This document shows positions 41,630 to 49,267 of a DNA stretch of 64,000 nt, in pieces. Within the stretch, counting starts at the first letter, position 1. Each line of letters begins with the position of its first letter. Position numbers and translations under genes: made by a program. The notes below the pieces were generated by a model. It was not told the origin of the DNA, did not search any database, and saw nothing but the letters and a program-made list of their open reading frames with translations. This DNA comes from BMS3BBIN04 sp964552465 (lineage in GTDB: Bacteria; Electryoneota; Electryoneia; Electryoneales; Electryoneaceae): assembly GCA_964552465.1 (NCBI GenBank), contig CAZKGR010000001.1, positions 227,923-291,922 of the forward strand. The letters are read 5' to 3'.

Positions 41630-44305
41630 GTGGATATCCCGAAACAATACGACCCGAAAGAGGTCGAAGCGCATTGGCGTGAATGGTGGCATGAGGGTGG
41701 TTTCTTCCAGACCAGCCCGAGCATGGACAAGGAACCGTACGTAATCATGATGCCGCCGCCGAATGTGACCGGCGTGTTGCACATGGGCCACGCGTTACAG
41801 GACACCATCCAAGACGAGCTGATCCGCTACTATCGCATGAAGGGCTACGAAGCCCACTGGCAGGCGGGTAAGGATCACGCCGGCATTGCGACGCAGACTG
41901 TCGTCGAGAAAGAAATGAAGAAGAACGGTGAACCTTCTCGTCGTGATCTAGGCCGTGAGAAGTTTATCGAACGGGTCTGGGAGTTCGTCGAACGTAATCG
42001 CAACACAATAAGCCAGCAGAAGAAATCCCTCGGTATCTCGCCGGACTTCTCAAAAGAACGCTTCACCCTCGACGACGGCCTCAGCGACGCCGTCCAGAAA
42101 GCGTTCATCAAGTTGTACGAAGACGGCTTGATCTACCGTGGGCCATACATCGTCAACTGGTCGCCGAAGCTGCAGTCTGCCATTTCCGATGAAGAAGTGG
42201 ACATGAAGGATGAGCTGGGTCACCTCTGGCACATCCGTTACCCGGGCGCAGATGGTGGCGAAGGAGTAATCGTTGCGACGACACGTCCGGAAACCATGCT
42301 CGGCGACACCGCAGTCATGGTTCACCCGGACGACGATCGTTACGCAGATCTCATCGGCAAGAAAGTCGAATTGCCGTTGACTGGTCGTACACTCAAAGTC
42401 ATCGCGGATGACTATGTGGATCGTGAATTCGGAACTGGCGCAGTAAAGGTCACGCCCGCCCATGACCCGAATGACTTTGAGGTGGGTAAGCGTCATGATC
42501 TGGACATGCCGGTTATCCTCGACACTGAAGCCCGTGTTCAGGCACCAGCGCCCGAAAAATATGTCGGTATGGATCGCTATGCAGCCCGCGAAGCGGTGGT
42601 CGCTGACCTCGAAGAACAGGATTACCTGGTCAAGGTCGAGGAATACACGCACAGCGTCGGCTATTGCCATCGAACGAAAGCGCAGATCGAGCCATACCTG
42701 AGCACCCAGTGGTTCCTCAAGATGGAACCGTTGGCCAAACGTGCGATTGAAGTCGTGCGGAATGGTGAGATCAAGTTCGTCCCCGACCGTTGGGGCAAGG
42801 TCTATTTCCAGTGGATGGAAAACATCCGCGACTGGTGCATCTCACGGCAGCTATGGTGGGGTCATCGTATCCCGGCGTATCACTGCGTTGATTGCAACTA
42901 CGTGCATGTCGGCACCGATCACCCGGACATCTGCCCGGCCTGCGGATCGAATCACTGGCGTCAGGACGAAGACGTGCTCGACACATGGTTCTCGAGCTGG
43001 CTGTGGACCTTCTCTACGCTGGGTTGGCCGAAACAGACCGGCGACCTGCTGTATTATCACCCAACGAATGTGCTGGTCAGCGGTTACGACATCATCTTCT
43101 TCTGGATCGCGAGGATGATCGTTGCCAGCCTGTATTTCGTCGATGAAATCCCGTTCAAGCAGGTCTACATCACGGGCATGATCAAGGACAAGCAGGGCCG
43201 GTGGATGAGCAAATCCCTCGGCAACGGCATCGATCCACTCGACATGGTGGACCAGTACGGCGCGGACGCTGTCCGTTACTCATTGACTGTACTCAACACC
43301 GTCGGACAGGATATCCGGCTTGACCCATCCCGTTTCGAGATGGGCCGCAACTTCGCGAATAAGCTGTGGAACTCTTTCCGATTCCTCGTCAACCGCGATC
43401 TTACAGGTGTGGCCGGGGCTTCAGCCCCGGATTCGCTACCCGCAGCGCTGGAAATCGAGGACCGCTGGATCGAAGGGCGGATGATCCAGGTTACCCGTGA
43501 GATGGAAGCCAAGATTGAACTCTATCGTCTGGACGAGGCCTTGATCGGCCTGTACCGTTTCATCTGGAACGATTTCTGTGACTGGTATATAGAAACTATC
43601 AAGACACGCATCGGCGACGATGCCGATCCGACGACTGCTGGCCAGACTCTTCACTTCGCCATCGATGTCTTCGACAAGATCATTCACTTGCTGCATCCGT
43701 TCATGCCGTTCATCACTGAAGAGATATACCAGACGTTGAATGGTGTGATGGGCGATGCGTGGGCGAAGGACCGCCCCGATAGTATTTCGGTGTCGTCGTA
43801 TCCAGATTTCGAAGGACGTCAGGTTGATAGGGCCGCGGTGACGGAATTCGAATATGTCCGCGAACTGGTCAGCGCGATCCGCAATGTGCGTGGCGAACTG
43901 CTCGTGCCGCCAGTTGCAGAGGCATCGCTGCTAATGCGTTCGGACGATCCAAAGCTCGACATCGTACATCGTGAGTGGGTGACCATCAAGCGTCTCGCCC
44001 GCTTGGGCGGCAACGGTCTGGACACCGTGGACAGCAAGCCGCACGCATCTGCAACCACACTCGTCGAAGGCCGCGAGATATACATCCCGCTAGAAGGTTT
44101 GATTGATCTGGATGCCGAACGTGACCGTGTGACCAAGGAAATCGGCAAACTGTCAGGCTTGCTCACCGGCGTAGAGAAAAAGCTGAGTAATGAGCGGTTC
44201 GTTGCGAACGCGCCTGACGATGTAGTCGCCAATGAGCGCGCGAAGCTGGATAAGATGTCTGCTGACGTTGAAAAGCTGAAGGCGCATCTGGCGGATTTAG
44301 ATTAA
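41630..44305 (+). CDS. valS: Valyl-tRNA synthetase
   Basis: A class I synthetase charging tRNA-Val. The GTG at 41630 gives MDIPKQYDPKEVEAHW, matching family starts; 891 residues is normal. The HIGH motif is LHMGH in PPPNVTGVLHMGHALQDT. The editing domain contains ATTRPETMLGDTA. The KMSKS loop is WMSKSLGNG. The C-terminal coiled coil (about 825-891) is typical of ValS. Oddities are an 18-nt palindrome encoding G-A-S-A-P near residue 596 (see 43413-43430) and a leader made of a heptad array with no standard ribosome site. Confidence 0.97.
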   Translation: MDIPKQYDPKEVEAHWREWWHEGGFFQTSPSMDKEPYVIMMPPPNVTGVLHMGHALQDTIQDELIRYYRMKGYEAHWQAGKDHAGIATQTVVEKEMKKNGEPSRRDLGREKFIERVWEFVERNRNTISQQKKSLGISPDFSKERFTLDDGLSDAVQKAFIKLYEDGLIYRGPYIVNWSPKLQSAISDEEVDMKDELGHLWHIRYPGADGGEGVIVATTRPETMLGDTAVMVHPDDDRYADLIGKKVELPLTGRTLKVIADDYVDREFGTGAVKVTPAHDPNDFEVGKRHDLDMPVILDTEARVQAPAPEKYVGMDRYAAREAVVADLEEQDYLVKVEEYTHSVGYCHRTKAQIEPYLSTQWFLKMEPLAKRAIEVVRNGEIKFVPDRWGKVYFQWMENIRDWCISRQLWWGHRIPAYHCVDCNYVHVGTDHPDICPACGSNHWRQDEDVLDTWFSSWLWTFSTLGWPKQTGDLLYYHPTNVLVSGYDIIFFWIARMIVASLYFVDEIPFKQVYITGMIKDKQGRWMSKSLGNGIDPLDMVDQYGADAVRYSLTVLNTVGQDIRLDPSRFEMGRNFANKLWNSFRFLVNRDLTGVAGASAPDSLPAALEIEDRWIEGRMIQVTREMEAKIELYRLDEALIGLYRFIWNDFCDWYIETIKTRIGDDADPTTAGQTLHFAIDVFDKIIHLLHPFMPFITEEIYQTLNGVMGDAWAKDRPDSISVSSYPDFEGRQVDRAAVTEFEYVRELVSAIRNVRGELLVPPVAEASLLMRSDDPKLDIVHREWVTIKRLARLGGNGLDTVDSKPHASATTLVEGREIYIPLEGLIDLDAERDRVTKEIGKLSGLLTGVEKKLSNERFVANAPDDVVANERAKLDKMSADVEKLKAHLADLD
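43413..43430. repeat. In-frame palindrome inside valS
   Basis: CCGGGGCT-TC-AGCCCCGG is a perfect inverted repeat within the coding sequence, encoding the centre of VAGASAPDS between the class I core and the anticodon-binding domain. Its CTTCAG centre matches the intergenic palindrome at 46710-46733. Confidence 0.8.
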
Positions 44306-44340
44306 CTTTCCATATCCCAATTTATCGCTACTTGCCCGTG

Positions 44341-44356
44341 TCCGGCAGCTGCCGGA
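44341..44356. repeat. 16-nt perfect palindrome
   Basis: TCCGGCAGCTGCCGGA, extended imperfectly by CGTG/CGCG on the flanks, lies 36 nt after the valS stop. There is no T-run, so it is not a clear terminator. Confidence 0.75.
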
Positions 44357-44382
44357 CGCGGCTGTTCATTACTGAAATAGAG

Positions 44383-44412
44383 AGATCCTTCTCGCCTGCG
44401 GCGTCAGGATGA
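44383..44412 (+). repeat. Variant of the 25-nt dispersed repeat
   Basis: It starts AGATCCTTCTCGCC and ends GTCAGGATGA. It shares both ends with the perfect copies at 30431-30455 and 48849-48873 but has a different, longer centre. Confidence 0.7.
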
Positions 44413-44425
44413 CTTCCAGTCATTC

Positions 44426-44453
44426 AGGAACACTTTGAGGACAAAGTGTCCCT
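44426..44453. repeat. 28-nt hairpin, GGGGACACTTTG family (imperfect)
   Basis: AGGAACACTTTG, AGGA, CAAAGTGTCCCT differs from the consensus at the outer bases only. TATATTTTG follows on the plus strand. Confidence 0.8.
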
Positions 44454-44474
44454 TATATTTTGTCTTGTGTTTTT

Positions 44475-44502
44475 GCTCACCGCTCACAGCTCCTAGCTCA
44501 CC
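44475..44502 (+). repeat. Heptad array (GCTCNNN)n
   Basis: GCTCACC, GCTCACA, GCTCCTA, GCTCACC repeat with exact 7-nt spacing, starting 21 nt after the 28-nt hairpin and ending shortly before the trhA stop. Confidence 0.85.
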
Positions 44503-44510
44503 CCTGCTTA

Positions 44511-45170
44511 TCAAACCAGCATCAGCATTCCGAACCAGTGGGCAACCGATCCGCCGAGTACGAAAAGGTGCCAGACCGTGTGATGATACGGGAAGGTCCG
44601 CCACGCGTAGAAGATCACGCCCAGTGTGTAACATCCGCCGCCGATAGCTACCCATGTGAGCAGTCCGTCCGGCATCGAACCGACAATCGGTTTCCATGCG
44701 ATCACGATCATCCATCCCATCGCGAGGTAGACCAGGATCGAGAGGATCTTGAACCGTCCGATGAATAGCACTTTGAACACCACTCCAGCAATCGCCAATC
44801 CCCAGATCACGCCAAACAGACTCCACCCCCACCCACCGCGCATCACCACGAGCAGAATCGGTGTGTATGTCCCAGCGATCAGAATGTAGATCATCGCGTG
44901 ATCCAGCCGTTTGAAGAAAACCTTCAGTTTCGGCGAACGGAAGGCATGGTACAGGGTTGACGCCATGTACAGCAGAATCAGCGACGTGCCGTAGACACTG
45001 AAGCTGACCACTTTCCATGGATCGCCCTGCAATGCGGCGAAGACAACCAGGATCACCAGCCCGGCGATTGCCAGCGCGAAACCGATGCCGTGACTGATAG
45101 CGTTGGCGATTTCCTCGGGCGGACTCTGATGACTCCTCTGGACGATCTCAGAATACTCAGGCTGGTTCAA
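44511..45170 (-). CDS. trhA: Hemolysin III / TrhA-family membrane protein (PAQR fold)
   Basis: The 219 residues have seven hydrophobic helices. The family's zinc-site and core motifs are visible: NAISHGIGFALAIAGL (His), STLYHAFRS (His), LDHAMIYILIAGTYTPI (Asp-His) and the last helix LFVLGGSVAHWFGML (His). PAQR-like proteins in bacteria affect membrane lipid homeostasis; 'hemolysin' is a historical name. The gene is transcribed divergently from the DUF4139 gene, with 120 nt between starts. Confidence 0.92.
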   Translation of the reverse strand: MNQPEYSEIVQRSHQSPPEEIANAISHGIGFALAIAGLVILVVFAALQGDPWKVVSFSVYGTSLILLYMASTLYHAFRSPKLKVFFKRLDHAMIYILIAGTYTPILLVVMRGGWGWSLFGVIWGLAIAGVVFKVLFIGRFKILSILVYLAMGWMIVIAWKPIVGSMPDGLLTWVAIGGGCYTLGVIFYAWRTFPYHHTVWHLFVLGGSVAHWFGMLMLV

Positions 45171-45290
45171 CGGTCGACCTCATCTCGGAGTTTGGTGTTT
45201 CTGGTTCCATCGTGGGAACTGATCCACGTTCAGGTCTAGTACAATGAAGTAAGAAACGAACGACACAACAACCTGCTTGGGGGCAAAATC

Positions 45291-46631
45291 ATGTCTCGCA
45301 CATTGATCGTTATTCTGGCTTTGATGATGGCGGTTCCGGTGTTCGCGGAAGAAGGTTCTGATGTCGCGATTACTGTGTATAACCAAGGATTGGGGCTCGT
45401 TCGCGAATTACGTTCACTCGAACTCGAACGCGGTGTTCAATCCTATGCATACGACGGTGTCGCTGGACAGATAGTCCCGACTTCAGTCCGTTTCAACGCG
45501 GTTGGAATCGACATTCTTGAGCAGAACTTCGAATACGACCTCGTCAACCAGGGCGCGTTGATGAAGAAATATCTCGGCGAACGAATTGATGTCGTATTGG
45601 AGGATGAAGTTATTTCAGGGCGATTGCTGTCAACGCAGGGCGGCATCATCATCGGTGAAGACGGCGGCGGCGTACGTGTGATCCGTTATGATGTGATCAA
45701 AACATTCCGTTTTCCGGAATTGCCAGACGGTCTGATGATCCGTCCAACCCTGCGTTGGCTGCTCAATTCCCAACGCAGCGGTCATATCGACGCTGAATTG
45801 GCATATCTGACCCGTGGTCTCGATTGGGAAGCGAACTACATCGCGGTTGTCAACGAGGATGATGACGGTCTCGAACTGTCCGGCTGGGTGCAGATGACTA
45901 ACGAGAGCGGCACCGACTACATGGATGCCAAACTCAAGCTGATGGCGGGTGATGTGCAGTTCATGGAAGACCGTCCGCAGATGCCGGGTCGTGGGTATTC
46001 GGAAGCCATGTACGCGATGGATGCAGCATCCAAGGGCTTCGAGGAGAAAAGCTTCTTCGAGTATCATCTCTATACCCTGCCGCGCCGTGTTGACATCCTC
46101 GACAAGCAGGTGAAGCAGATCCGTCTCATTGAACCAGCTGAAACGGACGTGGAGAAGAAGTACATCTACAGCCCGGCGTTCGGGAACGATGTCCAGGTCA
46201 AACTCGAGTTCACAAACAGCGAGTTTGCCGGACTCGGGATGCCGTTACCGGCTGGTTTGGTACGGATGTACAAAATCGATCCGGACGACAACACGATGCA
46301 ACTGATCGGCGAGGATCGTATCGATCACACCCCGCGCGATGAAGACCTCAGCCTGAGCACGGGTAACGCGTTCGACATCAAAGCCGAACGTACCCGGATG
46401 AACACGGATCGTATTGGTCCGACCACTCGTCAGGACGATTTCGAGATCGAATTGCGAAACCGTAAGGATGAGGATATTGAGGTGATCGTTCGTGAGCATT
46501 TCGGCGGGGATTGGAGAATCATGATAGAATCCCTGTCCGGTGAAAAGATTGACGCCAACCGTTACGAGTGGATTGTCCCTGTCAAGGCAGGTGAAGAAGT
46601 GACGTTGACGTACAAGGTTCGGTATCAGTAG
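45291..46631 (+). CDS. Exported DUF4139-family protein
   Basis: The 446 residues have the signal peptide MSRTLIVILALMMAVPVFA. The N-terminal part (ITVYNQGLGLVRELRSLELERG; YDGVAGQIVPTSVRF) and the C-terminal part (DRIDHTPRDEDLSLSTGNAFDI; FEIELRNRKDEDIEVIVREH) are characteristic of DUF4139 proteins, whose function is not established. It is likely periplasmic or surface-located. Several palindromes and a terminator lie in the 236 nt after its stop. Confidence 0.85.
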   Translation: MSRTLIVILALMMAVPVFAEEGSDVAITVYNQGLGLVRELRSLELERGVQSYAYDGVAGQIVPTSVRFNAVGIDILEQNFEYDLVNQGALMKKYLGERIDVVLEDEVISGRLLSTQGGIIIGEDGGGVRVIRYDVIKTFRFPELPDGLMIRPTLRWLLNSQRSGHIDAELAYLTRGLDWEANYIAVVNEDDDGLELSGWVQMTNESGTDYMDAKLKLMAGDVQFMEDRPQMPGRGYSEAMYAMDAASKGFEEKSFFEYHLYTLPRRVDILDKQVKQIRLIEPAETDVEKKYIYSPAFGNDVQVKLEFTNSEFAGLGMPLPAGLVRMYKIDPDDNTMQLIGEDRIDHTPRDEDLSLSTGNAFDIKAERTRMNTDRIGPTTRQDDFEIELRNRKDEDIEVIVREHFGGDWRIMIESLSGEKIDANRYEWIVPVKAGEEVTLTYKVRYQ

Positions 46632-46660
46632 ACAAGACGGGCAATGGGCTTAGTATGTGG

Positions 46661-46682
46661 CCGTGTTTGCTTGCAAACGCGG
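46661..46682. repeat. 22-nt palindrome with TTGCTTGCAA centre
   Basis: CCGTGTTTGC-TT-GCAAACGCGG has one G-T pair; it is a relative of 36184-36205. Confidence 0.75.
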
Positions 46683-46709
46683 AACGACCAACTTTGCCAA
46701 CTAAGAACT

Positions 46710-46733
46710 TACCACGGACTTCAGTCCGTGGTA
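46710..46733. repeat. 24-nt palindrome with CTTCAG centre
   Basis: TACCACGGACT-TC-AGTCCGTGGTA is perfect. The ACTTCAGT centre resembles the in-frame valS palindrome. Confidence 0.85.
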
Positions 46734-46739
46734 GAACAT

Positions 46740-46771
46740 ATACCCATGTTGGGAGTGTCCAACATGGGTAT
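46740..46771. repeat. 13-bp perfect hairpin
   Basis: ATACCCATGTTGG, loop GAGTGT, CCAACATGGGTAT. It lies 6 nt after the previous palindrome. Confidence 0.85.
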
Positions 46772-46803
46772 GTTGGTTCAAGTTGGGACTCAACACAACA
46801 AAA

Positions 46804-46826
46804 CCCCGTTGGACGAGCCAACGGGG
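46804..46826 (-). terminator. Intrinsic terminator for the propeller gene
   Basis: CCCCGTTGG, loop ACGAG, CCAACGGGG. On the minus strand it is followed by TTTTGTTG, so it best serves the gene ending at 46868. It may also stop plus-strand transcription. Confidence 0.8.
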
Positions 46827-46867
46827 GGATTTATTTCTTGCCCATAACCTATTGCCAGTATCTCGTT

Positions 46868-48704
46868 TTACTTCAACAAAACAATCTTCTGCATCTCGCT
46901 AAACGCTCCCGGCACAGTCGCCAGCACAAAGTAAATCCCGCTGGATATATCTGACCCGTCAAACGTGAACAGGTGCTGACCCGCTGCGAACGGACCGTCC
47001 CCCAGAACCGCGACTTCCTGCCCAACCGTGTTGAACACGCGGACGTTCAGCTTTGATTCCATCGGCAATGTTAACGATACCGTCGTCATAGGGTTGAAGG
47101 GATTGGGGTAGACAGACGTGAACGCATAACCCTCTGGAACGCTAACGATTGGTTCACCCTGATCGCCGAAATCCCAACCGGAAATATCCCAGTTGTTGAT
47201 GCCGGACCGCGCCCCTGGCGCCAGCTTTTCAAACGTGAATTCGCTCGAGCTCAAGATCTCGTCTGGATACGCCCCCACACAACCACGGTATGTGTACTCA
47301 CCAGCAATCAAAAAGCCGGGGATGTTCTGGGTTAATGTGACATCAATCTGTCCGCCAGCGGGCAGGGTCAGGTTTTGCCTGAGTAGTACTGGTCCGTACG
47401 TGTTGCCGTTGGTGAGGTCGACTTCCGTCCACGCGTCGAACGTAACGGGAAAATCGGTTGGGTTGTGAACCAACGCGTTGTAATCGAATGTTCCGCCTGA
47501 CGGTGGCATTTGAATGGGAGGGTTGCTCGGAGTCAATGTGACGTTGAGCTGCGGTGCATCACTATCCAACCGGATCAACCATGCATCTGCTGCACCCGCG
47601 CCAAACGAGCTAACTGTTCCAGCAATAATAAACCCGTTGTCACTCGTCAAGTGAACATCTACACTGCTGTCATCACCAGTGCCTCCATAAGTACTTGACC
47701 ATATTTCATTTCCTTCGGAATCTGTCTTTATCAGCCAAGCATCATTGCTTCCAGCTCCAAATGAAGCTGTAAATCCTGCAATGATGTAGCCGCCATCTCC
47801 AGCCTGTTGAACGCACTTGCCCCAGTCCATATCAGTCCCACCGAACGTCTGGTTCCACAGTTCGTTCCCAGCGCTATCTGTTTTAATTAGCCATACATCC
47901 TTATCCCCCAAGCCAATAGATTGGGTGCTTCCCGCGACGATGTAACCTCCGTCGGATGCTTGTTGAACGCTGTCTCCTTCATCATGTTCAATTCCACCAA
48001 AAGTTTGTGCCCAGACAGTATTTCCATTNNNNNNNNNNNNNNNNNNNNNNNNNNNNNNNNNNNNNNNNNNNNNNNNNNNNNNNNNNNNNNNNNNNNNNNN
48101 NNNNNNNNNNNNNNNNNNNNNNNNNNNNTCCACCAAAAGTTTGTGCCCAGACAGTATTTCCATTAGAATCAGTTTTGATCAGCCATACATCGTTATCACC
48201 TGCACTGAATGAGTTAGTGTATCCAGTAATGATGTACCCCCCGTCAGAAGTCTGTTGAACACATGTGCCAACTTCTGACACAGTTCCTCCAATTGTCTGG
48301 GACCAAAGTTCGTTACCACTTGAATCTGTTTTAATCAGCCATACATCGCTTTGGCCTGCGCCGAATGAGAAAGTGTTCCCCGTGATGATATACCCACCGT
48401 CACTAGTCTGTTCAACACTCCAGCCATTATCCCAAGCCGTCCCACCATACGTTTGCGACCACATTTCATTTCCATCAGAATCAGTTTTGGTCAGCCAAGC
48501 ATCGTAGCTGCCAGCACCAAAAGTGGACGTAGAACCTGTGAAGACAAACCCTCCATCGGAAGTCTGTAGAGATACGTGTGCATGATCATGACCAACTCCC
48601 CCGAAAGTTTGAGTCCATAAGGTATCGGGCGGTTGGGCGATGGATGGGATAGCGATCAGTGCGATGGCGATTACCAAGCCTAAGACTACGGACATGCGGT
48701 TCAT
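46868..48704 (-). CDS. Secreted 52-residue-repeat propeller protein with sorting domain, interrupted by an assembly gap
   Basis: The ATG at 48704 (MNRMSVVLGLVIAIALIA) follows AGGGGGAAG. Near-identical 52-residue units follow (GGT..D.G..VQQTSDGGYIITG.T.SFGAG..DVWLIKTDS.GNE.WSQT), a bacterial propeller type. The run of 100 N at 48029-48128 shifts the frame by one, but removing the 136 nt between the two copies of a 36-nt flank restores one continuous frame. Downstream are the shared Ig-like module (DAWTEVDLTNGNTYGP) and the sorting domain (VYPNPFNPMTT to KIVLLK). True length and repeat number are unknown. Confidence 0.8.
48029..48128. other. Scaffold gap of 100 N flanked by identical 36-nt sequence
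   Basis: The 36 nt at 47993-48028 (starting TCCACCAAAAGTTTG) are repeated identically at 48129-48164. A round 100-N run normally means a gap of unknown length. Either the contigs overlap by 36 nt or one or more 156-nt repeat units are missing. Confidence 0.95.
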
Positions 48705-48848
48705 TTTTCTTCCCCCTGAACGTGAAAAATCAGAAACGGGTATTTGTGATGTTGGCAAGGTTAATACTCAATTGTTTAAACAGACTCAATGGGAAACTGG
48801 CATAATTACTAAATATTCAGGAGAAAAGAGAGGTCAACAGAAAACGAG

Positions 48849-48873
48849 AGATCCTTCACTACGTTCAGGATGA
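48849..48873 (+). repeat. 25-nt dispersed repeat, copy 2
   Basis: It starts AGATCCTTCACTACG and ends TTCAGGATGA, identical to the minus strand of 30431-30455, 18 kb away. Confidence 0.85.
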
Positions 48874-48915
48874 CGTGTGGTGATAGGATGATCGGTTGGA
48901 ATAAGGGTGACGGAC

Positions 48916-48946
48916 GGTGCCCCTGCGGGCTCCGCAAGCAGGGATG
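48916..48946 (+). repeat. Left arm of a 31-nt inverted repeat pair
   Basis: It begins GGTGCCCCTGCGGGCT and ends GCAGGGATG. The near-perfect complement is at 49053-49083, so the intervening ~106 nt could be looped out. Each arm also has internal dyad symmetry. Confidence 0.8.
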
Positions 48947-49052
48947 GTTAAAGGGTAAAAAAAAACAAAGAATGAGCACGATTCGCCGGTAGATGATCCC
49001 TGTCATTCCCCTTCGGAGTAACGGGGGTATGATATTTCCTGGCTCGTTAATT

Positions 49053-49083
49053 CATCCCTGCTGGCGAAGCCCGCAGGGGCACC
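49053..49083 (-). repeat. Right arm of the 31-nt inverted repeat pair
   Basis: The plus strand begins CATCCCTGC and ends GCAGGGGCACC. It is complementary to 48916-48946 with only a few differences in the centre. Confidence 0.8.
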
Positions 49084-49173
49084 AGTCCTACTTGGTTTCA
49101 TCCCTGTGAACCATTGCATGTATTCACACGGGCATATTAACCCGACTCACAAGATGTCGCGGGCATGACTCTC

Positions 49174-49193
49174 CCCGGTTTCTCGAAACCGGG
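49174..49193. repeat. 20-nt palindrome followed by CTACA and a heptad array
   Basis: CCCGGTTTC-TC-GAAACCGGG is perfect, followed by CTACA, as at 41577-41597. Confidence 0.85.
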
Positions 49194-49202
49194 CTACAAA
49201 AT

Positions 49203-49231
49203 CCTCCAGCCTCCAGCCTCCCGACTCCAAA
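49203..49231 (+). repeat. Heptad array (CCTCCAG)n upstream of recG
   Basis: CCTCCAG, CCTCCAG, CCTCCCG, ACTCCAA repeat with a 7-nt period. It ends about 36 nt before the recG ATG. Confidence 0.8.
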
Positions 49232-49267
49232 ATGGCGTGAACGAATGTACACCCCTATCTTCCCCGC

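Larger units (their letters stand above)
48705..49267. other. Intergenic region dense in small repeats, upstream of recG
   Basis: This 563-nt stretch separates the propeller gene (-) from recG (+). It contains a 25-nt dispersed repeat (48849), a 31-nt inverted pair (48916 and 49053), a 20-nt palindrome (49174) and a heptad array (49203). Short frames here have no ribosome site or similarity, so I see no gene. The first ~130 nt next to the propeller start are AT-rich and probably hold its promoter. Confidence 0.7.

Noticed and set aside
46868..48758. Two separate overlapping genes across the N run
   Set aside because: Both halves carry the same 52-residue repeat, and the frame is restored by removing 136 nt; this is one gene with an assembly gap, not a frameshift.
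9235..49231. CTC heptad arrays as CRISPR arrays
   Set aside because: The period is 7 nt with no spacers, there are no cas genes, and total lengths are 25-45 nt.
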